DNA of 64,000 nucleotides from an uncultured Eubacteriales bacterium (GCA_949283375.1 CASDSM010000031.1:38406-102405), one strand, 5' to 3'. Shown: positions 35,312 to 44,759, numbered from the stretch's first letter. The notes: a model not told the origin generated them from the letters alone. Translations and numbers: made by a program.

Positions 35312-35360
35312 GAAAAAACACCCCTTCTCTCTGGTACATGCCCAGTGTAGAGAAGGGGTG
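35312..35360 (-). promoter_or_regulatory. Attenuator-like hairpin over the racemase ribosome site
   Basis: On the minus strand CACCCCTTCTCT (35360-35349) pairs perfectly with AGAGAAGGGGTG (35330-35319), with a small inner CTGG/CCAG pair. T6 and then C-ATG follow at once. The right arm contains the ribosome site. The structure is a terminator fold and an SD-sequestering fold at the same time. Confidence 0.6.
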
Positions 35361-35513
35361 CATCGCCGCGCGCACGCTCCGGCATCAAAACCGCATCCGA
35401 CGGCGGGTGCGTACGGGGAAAAGTGGGCAGACTAACGTTCGAATGCCGCAGCACTGCCCGAACAGCGGACGGCCCGCTAAAAAAGCGGCTCCGCCAGCTG
35501 TGGTAAAATGATC

Positions 35514-36596
35514 TCAGCGGTGAGCGTGCTCAAAGCGCTCCAGGAAGCCCACCAGCGCCTCGACGCCCTCGTAGGGCATGGCATTGTAGATGCTCGCGCG
35601 CATCCCGCCCACCGAGCGGTGCCCCTTGAGGTTGGCAAAGCCGGCGTCGGAGGCCTCCCTGACAAACTGGGCGTCCAGCGCGGCGTCCCCGGTGACGAAG
35701 GGGACGTTCATGAGCGAGCGGTCCTGCGGGACCACCGTGCCGTGGAAGAGGCGGGACTGGTCGAGATAGTCGTAGAGCAGTTTGGCCTTGCGCTCGTTGC
35801 GCGCGCGCATCTCCTCCAGGCCGCCCAGACGGCGGATCCACTGGAAGACCTTGCCGCAGATGTAGATGCCGTAGCACGGCGGGGTGTTGTACATCGAGCC
35901 GTTGTCCGCGTGGGTCTTGAAGCGCAGCATGGTGGGCGTGCCTTCGAGCACGTCCTCCGTGATGAGGTCCTCCCGGATGATGGAGATCACCACGCCCGCC
36001 GGGCCGATGTTCTTCTGCACGCCGCCGTAGATCACCCCGTACCGGCTCACATCCACCGGCTCGGAGAGGAAGCAGGAGGAGACGTCCGCCACCAGCGGCT
36101 TGCCCTTCGTGTCCGGCAGGGTGTGGAACTTGGTGCCATAGATGGTGTTGTTCTCACAGATATAGACATAGTCCGCCTCCGGGGAGATGGGCAGGTCGGA
36201 GCAGTCCGGGATGTAGGAGAAGGTCTTGTCCTCCGACGAGGCGACCTTGTTCGCCGTGCCGTAGAGCCGGGCCTCCTGCCAGGCCTTCTTGGCCCACTGG
36301 CCGGTCACGATGTAGTCCGCCACGCGGTGCTTCATCAGGTTCATCGGGATGGCGGCGAACTGCTGGCTCGCCCCGCCCTGCAAAAACAGGACCTTATAGT
36401 TGTCTGGGATGCCCATCAGCTCACGCAGGTCAGCCTCCGCCTGGTCGATGATCTCCTGGAACATCTTCGAGCGGTGGCTCATCTCCATCACCGACATGCC
36501 GCAGCCGCGGTAGTCGAGCATCTCCGCTGCGGCCTCGCGCAGCACCTCCTCCGGCAGCACGGCCGGTCCGGCGGAAAAATTCCAAATTCGGCTCAT
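35514..36596 (-). CDS. serC: Phosphoserine aminotransferase
   Basis: SerC transaminates 3-phosphohydroxypyruvate to phosphoserine with glutamate, the second step of serine synthesis (also 3-phosphohydroxythreonine for PLP in some bacteria). The 360-residue class V PLP enzyme has NFSAGPAVLPEEVL at the start, MSVMEMSHRSKMF, FLQGGASQQFAAIPMNL, ADVSSCFLSEP and the PLP lysine K195 in GGVQKNIGPAG. HRSVGGMRASIYNAMP closes it. Length is typical. GGGAGGAAAC precedes ATG 36596. serA and serB are not adjacent. About 200 bases separate it from the racemase gene, so cotranscription is uncertain. Confidence 0.96.
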   Translation of the reverse strand: MSRIWNFSAGPAVLPEEVLREAAAEMLDYRGCGMSVMEMSHRSKMFQEIIDQAEADLRELMGIPDNYKVLFLQGGASQQFAAIPMNLMKHRVADYIVTGQWAKKAWQEARLYGTANKVASSEDKTFSYIPDCSDLPISPEADYVYICENNTIYGTKFHTLPDTKGKPLVADVSSCFLSEPVDVSRYGVIYGGVQKNIGPAGVVISIIREDLITEDVLEGTPTMLRFKTHADNGSMYNTPPCYGIYICGKVFQWIRRLGGLEEMRARNERKAKLLYDYLDQSRLFHGTVVPQDRSLMNVPFVTGDAALDAQFVREASDAGFANLKGHRSVGGMRASIYNAMPYEGVEALVGFLERFEHAHR

Positions 36597-36680
36597 ATCG
36601 TTTCCTCCCTTTTGTTCGTTCCGATTCGCCCACCGCCGCGCCGGAGCGGGCCGGGATGGGGCAAAACAGCGTCCTTCTCT

Positions 36681-36689
36681 ATCATACCA
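36681..36689 (-). promoter_or_regulatory. Extended -10 promoter candidate of serC
   Basis: The minus strand reads TGGTATGAT, about 85 bases upstream of serC. A TTGACG lies only seven bases before it, too close to serve as -35. Confidence 0.35.
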
Positions 36690-36794
36690 CCGCCGTCAAG
36701 TGCGCCCATTGCCCTCTCTCCGGCAAAAAGGCGGGCAGAAAGGGACAGCTTTTTCAAAAAATCGAGAAAATATATGGCGGTCCGCCGCGTGATG

Positions 36795-36803
36795 TGCTAT
36801 GAT
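36795..36803 (+). promoter_or_regulatory. Extended -10 promoter candidate of the 36856 gene
   Basis: TGCTATGAT lies 52 bases before the start codon; no convincing -35 is present. Confidence 0.35.
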
Positions 36804-36855
36804 ACTATGAGATATGCCTAAAAACAGCGCGTGAAGACGGAAAGGAGGAGCCGCG

Positions 36856-38892
36856 ATGCCGCTTCAGATACGCGCCCTGGCCCGAACGCTGGGCCAGGAG
36901 GGAGAGGAATACTGCCCTGCCGACGCGTGCGGGCTCTCCGTCCGCTGGGGCTGGGGCGAGGGGGACGGGTCTCCCGGCGCTCCGCGCGCACTGGAGGTCT
37001 CGGTGCGCAATGACGCCGCAGAGGACTGGCGCGGCGTGGTGCAGCTCCAGCTCCTCGCCCGGCAGGAGGCCCCGCGCTTTTTCCTCCCCGGCTTTCTTTA
37101 TGGGACGAACGGCGGCGAGCGCCCGCTCTCTGTGCCCCACGAGTTTCCCCGCATCCGCGCCGCGCGCGCCCGGCCCGCCTCTCCCTGGTGGATGATGCAG
37201 GCCAATCGCCTGGCCGCGCCGGCCGCCTTCCTCTATGACGGGGGGCGCATCCGGGGCTTTTCCGCCGGGCCGTACTGGGTGCGGACGGCTGATGGCCGCC
37301 GCTGCGCCTGGACGAACCGGCCGGAGGAGGCCGGGGCGGACTTTGAACGCTTTGCCGGCTACGCCTGCGCGGTGGACTGTACCCTGCCCGGCGAGACGGG
37401 GTCCTTTGCTGCGCTGGGTTACACCCTCGGCTATGAGAACGCGCCCTGGCATTTTATCCAGGCGCACCGGGTCTGGGAGCGCGCCCCGCTCTCGGAGGAG
37501 AGCACCTTCCCGCTGCGCGCGGGGGAGGAGGTCTCCTTCTGCCTGGCGGTCTGGGACTACCCCGCGCAGGCGGAGACGGCGCTCGGCGGCGCCCTGCGCG
37601 CGGTCTATGACCGGTATCACCAGAGCCCGCGCGTGATCGGGGGGATGAGCGTCCCACGCGCCGCCGCCGACCTCGCAGAGGCCCTCTCACGCGATGCGTG
37701 GCTGGAAGAGGAACAGTGCTACTCCGGCTTTGTCCGCGAGCGCGCGGACGGCAAGGGCTTTGACTACAACAAGATCCCCTCTCTCGCCTGGACGAATGGA
37801 TTGCCGGTGGCGGTGCCCGTCCTCGCCGCCGCCCTCCGCCTGGGGCGGGAGGAGATGCGCGCGCAGGCGATCGCCTGCATCGACCACCTGATCTCCGTCA
37901 GCCGGAACGAGCGCTCCGGCCTCCCGTATGAGACGGTGGACGCCGATGGACGTCCGGGCGTGCGCGGCTGGTGGTTTGACGGGATGCGCACGCCGGGTCA
38001 CGCGGTCTATCTGAGCGGACAGGCCGCCTTCTACGCCCTCAAGGCGTGGCGTCTGGAGCGGGAGCAGCGGAGCTGCGATCATCCGGAATGGCTCGCCTTT
38101 GCCCGCGGCATCGTCCGCCGCCTGGCCCGGGAGCGGAACACGGATGGGGAGTATCCCTTCGTCTGCTCCGAGCAGACCGGCGCAGGACTGGAATATGACG
38201 CGATGGGCGGCTGCTGGGCCCTCGCCGCCGCGGCCTGCTACTGCGCCCTGACCGGCGACCGGGAGGACCTGGACGGCCTCCTCGCCAGCGAGCGGCACTA
38301 CTATCGCGCCTATGTGCGCCGGATGGAGTGCTACGGCGGTCCGCTGGACACGGACAAGGCGGTGGATTCCGAGGGCGTGCTCTCCTATCTGCGCGCGGTG
38401 CGCTATCTCCACACCGTCACCGGCGCGCCCGAACTGCTCGTTCACATGCGCGACGCGCTGGAATATGAGTTTTCCTTCCGGTTTGGCTACTGCGTCCCCC
38501 TCCATGTCCCGCCGCTCGGGCGGCTGGGCTGGTCCACCTCGGGCGGGAGCATCACCTCGGTGGCCAATCCGCACATCCACCCGATGTCGTGCACCGTGAC
38601 AGACGAGCTGCTGTACTACGCAGAGCAGACGGGGGATGCCTATGTGCGCTCCCGCGCGCGCGACACGGTGCTCTGGGGCTGTCAGACCTACAACACCCGG
38701 GCCGGCGAGTATGACTATGGCCGGCGCGGCTGGATGTCCGAGCGGTTCTGCTACAGCCCGGGGCTGCTGGTGGAGCGCTATCCGGACGGAACTCCGGCGA
38801 GCACCTGGTTTGCCCTGATGTCCTGGGCGGCCGCCAGCGTGCTCGAGGGACTGACCGGCGCGGTCTGGGAGGCGGCCGCGGCGGAGCTGTGA
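36856..38892 (+). CDS. Unrecognised 678-residue protein, probable six-hairpin glycosidase fold
   Basis: I cannot name a family. The first 240 residues look like beta-sandwich (alternating hydrophobic strands, ALEVSVRNDAAEDWRGVVQL). Residues about 260-670 are helical pairs with aromatic, glycine-rich loops such as GVRGWWFDGMRTPGHAVYLSG, ALEYDAMGG-like LEYDAMGGCWALAAAACYC and SVANPHIHPMSCTVTDELLYY. This pattern, a beta domain plus helical-hairpin barrel, is typical of (alpha/alpha)6 glycosidases, phosphorylases or lyases. There is no signal peptide. AAAGGAGGAG precedes the ATG. The stop overlaps the region leading to an Ig-repeat membrane protein. A carbohydrate-active role is inference from fold appearance. 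Confidence 0.7.
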   Translation: MPLQIRALARTLGQEGEEYCPADACGLSVRWGWGEGDGSPGAPRALEVSVRNDAAEDWRGVVQLQLLARQEAPRFFLPGFLYGTNGGERPLSVPHEFPRIRAARARPASPWWMMQANRLAAPAAFLYDGGRIRGFSAGPYWVRTADGRRCAWTNRPEEAGADFERFAGYACAVDCTLPGETGSFAALGYTLGYENAPWHFIQAHRVWERAPLSEESTFPLRAGEEVSFCLAVWDYPAQAETALGGALRAVYDRYHQSPRVIGGMSVPRAAADLAEALSRDAWLEEEQCYSGFVRERADGKGFDYNKIPSLAWTNGLPVAVPVLAAALRLGREEMRAQAIACIDHLISVSRNERSGLPYETVDADGRPGVRGWWFDGMRTPGHAVYLSGQAAFYALKAWRLEREQRSCDHPEWLAFARGIVRRLARERNTDGEYPFVCSEQTGAGLEYDAMGGCWALAAAACYCALTGDREDLDGLLASERHYYRAYVRRMECYGGPLDTDKAVDSEGVLSYLRAVRYLHTVTGAPELLVHMRDALEYEFSFRFGYCVPLHVPPLGRLGWSTSGGSITSVANPHIHPMSCTVTDELLYYAEQTGDAYVRSRARDTVLWGCQTYNTRAGEYDYGRRGWMSERFCYSPGLLVERYPDGTPASTWFALMSWAAASVLEGLTGAVWEAAAAEL

Positions 38893-38945
38893 AAGTCAGC
38901 GCCTCCATTGTCAGAAATAACATGCGGAAAGTGGGAACGAGTCCA

Positions 38946-40367
38946 ATGAGTTCTGAGAACAAGAAGAAGATCGGCATCGCCGCAGGCATCCTCGTCGTCC
39001 TGGCGCTCGGCATCGCGATCGCCGTCATCTACTCCCGGGGAGATCACCAGGGGCCTGCCATTCGCCTGTGGGACAACCTTTCCATCAGCTATGGCGACCG
39101 CATCGGCCTGTACGACATCGTCCGCTCCGTCACCGACGAGAGTCCCTTTACCGTCGCCATCACCGGCGGCGGGGAGGTCGCGCAGGACGGGCGCTCCACC
39201 GTGATCCATGAGGTGGGCGTCACCGAGGTGGAGATCACCGCGACGGATGAGCAGGGGCACAGCACCGTCCAGCGGGCCTCTGTCACCGTGCTGGACGACA
39301 CGCCGCCCTCCATCTCCGCCGGAGCTCTCACGCTGGAGGTAGGGGAGAACATCGACTTTCTCAGCGGCGTGACCGCCGAAGACGAGGTGGACGGCGATCT
39401 GACCGGCCGCATCGAGGTGGACCAGAGCCGGGCGGACACCACCCGCGCCGGCACCTATCCCATCATCTACAGCGTGAGCGACCAGTCGGGCAACGAGGCG
39501 GTCCTGCCCGTCGCCCTCACCGTGGTCAGCCCGGAGGCGCGGCAGATCACCCTGAGCCAGCAGAGCCTGACGCTCGAGGGCAACGGACACTATCAGCTCG
39601 CCGCCACCGTCAGCCCTAACGCCTGGTCGGGCAGCATCGAGTGGACTTCCAGCGATGAGCGCGTGGCGGTGGTCCATAACGGCCTGATCTCCTGGGTGGG
39701 GGCGGGCAGCTGCACCGTCACCGCCGCCGCGGACGGGCAGAGCGCGGAGTGCCACATCACCTGCGGCTACGTCACCCTCTCCAGCATCCGCCTGAGCAAG
39801 AGCGCGCTGGAGCTGGAATACGGCTCCTCTGAGAGGCTCACCGCCACCGTCGTCCCCTCCAACTGGACGGGCACGGTGGAGTGGACCTCCAGCGACCCGC
39901 TGATCGCCACGGTGGACGGCGGCGCCGTCGCCGCTGTGGGCGAAGGCGTGTGCACCATCACCGCCTCGGCGGAGGGACGCACCGCCACCTGCCTCGTCAC
40001 CTGCACCATGCCGGAGCTGGAGAGCCTGACGATCGAGGAGACCGAGATCAGCCTGGAGGTGGGCGACAGCGTCACCATCACCCCGACCCTCGCGCCGGAG
40101 GACTGGCCGGGTGAGCTGACTTGGACCTCCAGCAACCCCGCCGTGGCCACCGTCAGCGAGGACGGCGAGATCACCGCGGTGAGCGAGGGCAACTGCGATA
40201 TCACCGTCACGGCCGGAGGCCATACCGCCACCATCAACGTGGACTGCTGGGAGCAGCATGACGAGGGTGACGGCGGCTTCTGGGACCAGATCGGCGATAT
40301 CCTGACCGGAAACGGACAGAACCACGGAGAGGATCCGGACGGAGAGGACCCGGACGAAGAGGAATGA
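38946..40367 (+). CDS. Membrane-anchored Ig-like (BIG2) repeat surface protein
   Basis: The 473-residue protein has a short basic N-terminus (SSENKKK) and one signal-anchor helix (about 8-29), so the rest lies outside. After a first sandwich domain comes a DUF5011/HYR-like domain (about 110-200: DDTPPSISAGALTLEVGENI...GTYPIIYSVSDQSGNEA). Three BIG2 Ig-like repeats follow (about 203-430), each with a core like WTSSDERVAVV, WTSSDPLIATV or WTSSNPAVATV. The acidic tail EDPDGEDPDEEE has no sortase signal. ATG at 38946 is likely; 38922 and the GTG at 38889, which overlaps the previous stop, are alternatives. Such proteins bind carbohydrates or other surface partners. Confidence 0.82.
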   Translation: MSSENKKKIGIAAGILVVLALGIAIAVIYSRGDHQGPAIRLWDNLSISYGDRIGLYDIVRSVTDESPFTVAITGGGEVAQDGRSTVIHEVGVTEVEITATDEQGHSTVQRASVTVLDDTPPSISAGALTLEVGENIDFLSGVTAEDEVDGDLTGRIEVDQSRADTTRAGTYPIIYSVSDQSGNEAVLPVALTVVSPEARQITLSQQSLTLEGNGHYQLAATVSPNAWSGSIEWTSSDERVAVVHNGLISWVGAGSCTVTAAADGQSAECHITCGYVTLSSIRLSKSALELEYGSSERLTATVVPSNWTGTVEWTSSDPLIATVDGGAVAAVGEGVCTITASAEGRTATCLVTCTMPELESLTIEETEISLEVGDSVTITPTLAPEDWPGELTWTSSNPAVATVSEDGEITAVSEGNCDITVTAGGHTATINVDCWEQHDEGDGGFWDQIGDILTGNGQNHGEDPDGEDPDEEE

Positions 40368-40412
40368 TCCCTCCCAAACAAGGACAGACGTGACCGCTGC
40401 GGCGGCCCACCG

Positions 40413-40451
40413 GCGGGCCATGAGACCGGCAATCGGCGCCTCATGGCCCGC
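40413..40451 (+). repeat. 12-bp inverted repeat upstream of cca
   Basis: GCGGGCCATGAG (40413-40424) and CTCATGGCCCGC (40440-40451) are perfect complements around a 15-base GC-rich loop. No T tract follows, so this could be a structured 5' leader of cca or a weak terminator. Confidence 0.5.
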
Positions 40452-40481
40452 GCCATATGCTCGCGGGGAAGGAGAGAGACT

Positions 40482-41843
40482 ATGCACATCACGATCCCGG
40501 ACGGGGCCGCCCGGCTGCTCCGGCGGCTCAACGAGCGCGGATATGAGGCCTATGTCGTGGGCGGCTGCGTGCGCGATGCGCTGCTCGGCCGCACGCCGCA
40601 CGACTGGGACATCTGCACCGGCGCCCTCCCGGAGGAGGTCAAGGCCGCCCTGCCGGGTAACACCGTCCACGACACCGGCATCCAGCACGGCACGGTGCTG
40701 GTGATGGAGGGGGGAGAGGGCTACGAGATCACCACCTTCCGCGTGGATGGGGACTACTCCGACCACCGCCGACCGGACAGCGTCTCCTTTGTCCGCTCCC
40801 TCGGCGAGGATCTGGCGCGGCGGGACTTCACCATCAACGCGATGGCCTACCACCCGGAGACCGGTCTGGTGGACCTCTTCGGCGGGGTGGAGGACCTCAA
40901 AGCCGGGCGCATCCGCTGCGTCGGCGACCCGGCATCGCGCATTGAGGAGGACGCGCTGCGCATCCTGCGCGCCCTGCGCTTTGCCGCCCGATTCTCCTTC
41001 TCCATTGAGGAGGAGACCGGCCGCGTCCTGCACGGGAAGCGCGCGCAGCTCGACTACGTCGCCCGGGAGCGAGTGTTCTCCGAGCTCAAGGGCTTTCTGG
41101 TGGGGGACGGGGTGTGCGCCCTCCTGCTGGAGTACCGCGACGTCTTTGCCCGGATCATCCCGGAGCTCGCGGAGATGTTTGACTTTCTCCAGCACAATCC
41201 CCACCACTGCTATGACGTCTGGACCCACACCGCCCACGCCGTGGGCCATGCCGTGCCCGAGCTGCCGGTCCGCCTGACCATGCTCCTGCACGACGCGGGC
41301 AAGCCCCGGCGCTTCACCCGAGACGAGCGCGGCATCGGCCACTTCTTCGGACATCCGGAGGTGAGCGCCCAGATGGCGGACGGCATCCTCCGACGCCTGC
41401 GCAGCGACAACCGCCTGCGCGAGACGGTGGTCCGCCTGGTGGAGAGCCACGACTGGGCCCTCCCGGAGACGGAGCGGGCGGGGCGGCGCTTTCTCGCCCG
41501 CCTGGGCGAAGAGGGGGCGCGCTGGTCCCTTCAGGTCCACCGGGCGGACATCCTCGCCCAGCACCCCGCCACCCAGGCGGAGAAGCTCGCGCGGCTGGAC
41601 CGCGCGGAGGCGCTGATCGGCGGGCTGCTCACCCGGCAGGTCTGCTTCCGGAAGCGCGACCTTGCGGTGGGGGGCAGGGACCTGATCGCACTGGGCTTCT
41701 CCGGCCGGGCGGTCGGCCGCTGCCTGGACCGTCTCTTTGACCTGGTGGTGGACGGCGACTGCCCGAACGAGCGGGACGCCCTGCTGCGCGAGGCGGAAAA
41801 AGTCCGGGCGGAAAGCACAGAAAGCCTCTTGCCAAGCGATTAA
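40482..41843 (+). CDS. cca: CCA tRNA nucleotidyltransferase
   Basis: The enzyme adds or repairs the 3' CCA of tRNAs. The 453-residue class II protein has the nucleotidyltransferase motif GGCVRDALLG (27-36) and catalytic DWD (41-43), then RRDFTINAMAY, EEDALRILRALRFAARF (nucleotide selection region), and an HD domain with HHCYDVWTHTAHAV and LLHDAGKP. This matches bacterial CCA enzymes carrying an HD phosphohydrolase. It is needed here because the tRNA-Ala at 549 does not encode CCA. ATG at 40482 has GGAAGGAGAG upstream; the frame runs 13 codons further up without a better start. Confidence 0.95.
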   Translation: MHITIPDGAARLLRRLNERGYEAYVVGGCVRDALLGRTPHDWDICTGALPEEVKAALPGNTVHDTGIQHGTVLVMEGGEGYEITTFRVDGDYSDHRRPDSVSFVRSLGEDLARRDFTINAMAYHPETGLVDLFGGVEDLKAGRIRCVGDPASRIEEDALRILRALRFAARFSFSIEEETGRVLHGKRAQLDYVARERVFSELKGFLVGDGVCALLLEYRDVFARIIPELAEMFDFLQHNPHHCYDVWTHTAHAVGHAVPELPVRLTMLLHDAGKPRRFTRDERGIGHFFGHPEVSAQMADGILRRLRSDNRLRETVVRLVESHDWALPETERAGRRFLARLGEEGARWSLQVHRADILAQHPATQAEKLARLDRAEALIGGLLTRQVCFRKRDLAVGGRDLIALGFSGRAVGRCLDRLFDLVVDGDCPNERDALLREAEKVRAESTESLLPSD

Positions 41844-41857
41844 AAATCGGGTATCAT
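41829..41857 (+). promoter_or_regulatory. Promoter of pfkA
   Basis: TTGCCA (41829-41834), a 17-base spacer and TATCAT (41852-41857) lie about 60 bases before pfkA, overlapping the end of cca. Confidence 0.65.
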
Positions 41858-41918
41858 AGTTTTGACCGAAAGTTTTCGGAATCTCAAAACAAAATATCTG
41901 ATGTTTGGAGGGGTCTCT

Positions 41919-42932
41919 ATGGCTAGCGCAGTGAAACGGATCGGCGTACTCACCAGCGGCGGCGATTCACCCGGGATGAACGCCGCAGTTCGCGCAGTGG
42001 TCCGCACCGCGATGTTTCGCGGCATTGACGTTATCGGCATCCGCCGCGGCTGGAACGGCCTGATCAGCGGCGATGTCTTACGCATGGACGCACAGTCCGT
42101 GGCGCATATCATCAACCGCGGCGGCACCATTCTCTACACCGCCCGGAGCGACGAGTTCCGCACCGAGGCGGGGCAGAAGAAGGCGGTCGCCACCTGCAAG
42201 CTGCTCGGCATCGACGGCGTGGTCGCCATCGGAGGCGACGGCACCTTCCGCGGCTGCCTGGCGCTGAGCAAGCACGGCATCTTCGTCGTCGGCATCCCCG
42301 GCACGATCGACAACGACATCGGCTGCACCCACTACTCCATCGGCTATGACACCGCGGCCAACACCGCCATCGAGGCGATCGACCGCCTGCGCGACACGAT
42401 GCAGTCCCATGAGCGCTGCTCCGTCGTCGAGGTGATGGGCCACCGGGCGGGCAATCTCGCCCTCTACGTCGGCATCGCCACCGGCGCGACCGTCGTGCTC
42501 GTGCCCGAGCACCAGTGGGACTTCAAGAAGGACGTCGCCGAGCGCATCCGCGCCGCCCGCCTGAACAACCACACCCACTTTATGATCATCGTCGCCGAGG
42601 GCGCCTTCAACGACGACGCGATCATGAAGAACCCCGGCAGCGGCAACATGGTCGCCCAGATGATCCGCGACGAGCTGGGCATCGAGCCGCGCGTGACCGT
42701 CCTCGGACATATCCAGCGCGGCGGCGCGCCCAACGCCCGTGACCGCGTCACCGCCACCCGTATGGGCTACTGGGCGGTGGAGTGCCTGGCCGCCGGCAAG
42801 ACCAACCGTGTCGTCTGCCACCAGGGTGGCACCATCTGCGACATGGACATGGACGAGGCCCTCGCCGTGCCGCACGCCCTGAACGCCTCGGAGGACCGCG
42901 TGCTCGAGGCCATGATCGGCAGTGAGCGCTGA
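41919..42932 (+). CDS. pfkA: 6-phosphofructokinase
   Basis: PfkA phosphorylates fructose 6-phosphate to fructose 1,6-bisphosphate, the committed step of glycolysis. The 337-residue protein has GVLTSGGDSPGMNAAVR at the N-terminus, IGGDGTFRG (104-112; the GGDG glycine marks the ATP form, since PPi enzymes have GGDD), GIPGTIDNDI with catalytic TIDND (129-133), VEVMGHRAGNLA and VLGHIQRGG. Length is slightly above the usual 320. TTTGGAGGGG precedes ATG 41919. It is a single-gene unit with its own promoter and a strong terminator. Confidence 0.96.
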   Translation: MASAVKRIGVLTSGGDSPGMNAAVRAVVRTAMFRGIDVIGIRRGWNGLISGDVLRMDAQSVAHIINRGGTILYTARSDEFRTEAGQKKAVATCKLLGIDGVVAIGGDGTFRGCLALSKHGIFVVGIPGTIDNDIGCTHYSIGYDTAANTAIEAIDRLRDTMQSHERCSVVEVMGHRAGNLALYVGIATGATVVLVPEHQWDFKKDVAERIRAARLNNHTHFMIIVAEGAFNDDAIMKNPGSGNMVAQMIRDELGIEPRVTVLGHIQRGGAPNARDRVTATRMGYWAVECLAAGKTNRVVCHQGGTICDMDMDEALAVPHALNASEDRVLEAMIGSER

Positions 42933-42958
42933 GCCCTGTCACCTGTCATCTGAAAATG

Positions 42959-43000
42959 ATCGCCCCGGTACAGGTTTTTCCTGTATCGGGGCGATTTTTG
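42959..43000. terminator. Bidirectional terminator pfkA / acyl-CoA synthetase
   Basis: A 16-bp near-perfect stem (42959-42974 with 42980-42995) has a T5 loop and a T tract on both strands. Confidence 0.88.
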
Positions 43001-43005
43001 TCTCC

Positions 43006-44664
43006 TTAACTTCGCTTGAGCAGCCCGGCCTCCAAGTCCGCCTCCGCCTGCCGGCGGAGCTGGTAGTGGACCTTCTTCCCGGTGGCGTTGTAGGGGAGGG
43101 ACTCCACCAGCCGGTAGTAGCGCGGCCGCTTGTAGGCCGGGAGCATCGGGTGCCCGCTGCAATAGGCCACCAGCTCGCGCACCGTGAGCGAGGGGTCGGA
43201 GGGGATGACATAGGCCGCCACCGCCTGGCCGCGCACCGGGTCGGGCACGGCGGTCACCATCGCGTCGGCCACCTTCGGGTGCTGCGCGAGCACCTCCTCC
43301 ACCTGGGCGGGGTAGAGATTCTCCCCGGAGGAGATGATCATGTCGTCCTTGCGCCCGCGCACGGTGACGAAGCAGTCCTCATCCCAGACGCCGAGGTCGC
43401 CGGTGTACATCCACCCGCGATAGAACTTCTCCTCCTGCATCCCGGGGTCGCCGTAATAGCTGTAGGTGCTCTTGGCGGGGGACCAGATGATGATCTCCCC
43501 GACGCTCTCCCCGTCCTGGGGGACGGTGTCCTCCGGCTCCGCCCTGCGGCCCTCATAGACGCGAACCACCCGCACCTCATCGTCGATGCAGCTCCGCCCG
43601 GTGCTCCCGGCGTGCTCCGGGAGGTCGTAAGGGCGCAGGAAGTTGTTCCACAGCGTCTCTGTCGTGCCGTAGCCGTTGAAGATGTTGGGGGTGAGGGTCT
43701 CCAGATAGCGGATGCAGGCCGCCCGGTCCAGCGGGGCGCCCATCGTCACCAGCCCCTTGAGCGCGCTGAGGTCGACGGGGGATTTCTCCTGCGCGCGGGC
43801 GAGCATCTCCAGGGAGGAGGGGGCGCCCATCAGAAAGGTGACGCCGTACTCCTCCACCCACTCCAGGGCCTGGCGCGGGGTGAAGGCGCGCATGGTGAGC
43901 ACTGTGGCCCCCACATAGAACGCCGGCCCCGGCCCGCCGACGTGGCAGCCGCCCCGGTGGAACCAGGGCGTCATGTTCAGACAGACGTCATAGGCGTGCA
44001 GGGGGTAGTGCATGATGATGTCGTGGGCGGAGAGGACCTCGTTGATGTCGTTCACCGGCACGCTCTTCGGCAGGGCCGTGGTGCCGGAGGTACACAGGCG
44101 GAGCACCTCGTCATAGATGTGCGGCCGGACCTCCATCGCCGGGGCCTCCTCCGGCTGACCGTCCAGATAGTCCTCGTAGGCGGTGTGCCCCGCCGGGAGG
44201 GCGTGGCCGCGGAGGTTGTCCGCCATCACCACCCGCTCCGGCCGGTGGTGGGCCATCGGGAGGGCCTGGACCACCGTCTCCCGGATCTCTGCGGCGTAGA
44301 GCAGGACGCGGGGCCGGTTGTGGTCGAGGAGAAGAGCGAGCTCGCCGGGGGAGAGGTTGTAGTTCACCAGATTCAGGATGGCCCCCAGCTTGCGCGGGGC
44401 GAGGTAGCTCACGGCAAACTCCGGGCTGTTCATCAGCGCGGCGGTCACCACGTCGTTCTTGCCCACACCGTCTGCGCGCAGGGCGTGGGCGAGGCGGTTG
44501 GCCTCCCGGTCGAGCTGGCGGTAGGTCCACTGACGCCCGGTGAGCGGGTCGATCACGGCGGTCTTGCCGCCATAGCGCTTCACGTTGCGCGTAAAGCCGT
44601 TCAGCCAGGTATATTCATGCTCAAATGTGTCTGTGAACATCCGGTCGTCATAGGTTCGTTTCAT
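43006..44664 (-). CDS. AMP-dependent acyl-CoA synthetase/ligase
   Basis: The 552-residue ANL-family enzyme activates a carboxylic acid as acyl-AMP and usually thioesterifies it to CoA. It shows the P-loop LCTSGTTALPKSV (about 190-202, with ALPK instead of GxPK), the gate motif FNGYGTTETLW, YTGDLG, GRKDDMIISSGENLYP (hinge) and YNATGKKV with the catalytic lysine. These features suit medium- or long-chain or aromatic acyl-CoA ligases; the substrate is unknown. It is monocistronic with a perfect consensus promoter about 95 bases upstream, so strong expression is expected. No beta-oxidation genes are adjacent. Confidence 0.92.
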   Translation of the reverse strand: MKRTYDDRMFTDTFEHEYTWLNGFTRNVKRYGGKTAVIDPLTGRQWTYRQLDREANRLAHALRADGVGKNDVVTAALMNSPEFAVSYLAPRKLGAILNLVNYNLSPGELALLLDHNRPRVLLYAAEIRETVVQALPMAHHRPERVVMADNLRGHALPAGHTAYEDYLDGQPEEAPAMEVRPHIYDEVLRLCTSGTTALPKSVPVNDINEVLSAHDIIMHYPLHAYDVCLNMTPWFHRGGCHVGGPGPAFYVGATVLTMRAFTPRQALEWVEEYGVTFLMGAPSSLEMLARAQEKSPVDLSALKGLVTMGAPLDRAACIRYLETLTPNIFNGYGTTETLWNNFLRPYDLPEHAGSTGRSCIDDEVRVVRVYEGRRAEPEDTVPQDGESVGEIIIWSPAKSTYSYYGDPGMQEEKFYRGWMYTGDLGVWDEDCFVTVRGRKDDMIISSGENLYPAQVEEVLAQHPKVADAMVTAVPDPVRGQAVAAYVIPSDPSLTVRELVAYCSGHPMLPAYKRPRYYRLVESLPYNATGKKVHYQLRRQAEADLEAGLLKRS

Positions 44665-44759
44665 AGGAGAGGCCCTTTCCGTGGTACAAAAAGCCGCATA
44701 TTTAGCGAAAAGAAAGTAAAATTGGATAGATTTTCAAACGATGGGAGGGGATTGCAGGA

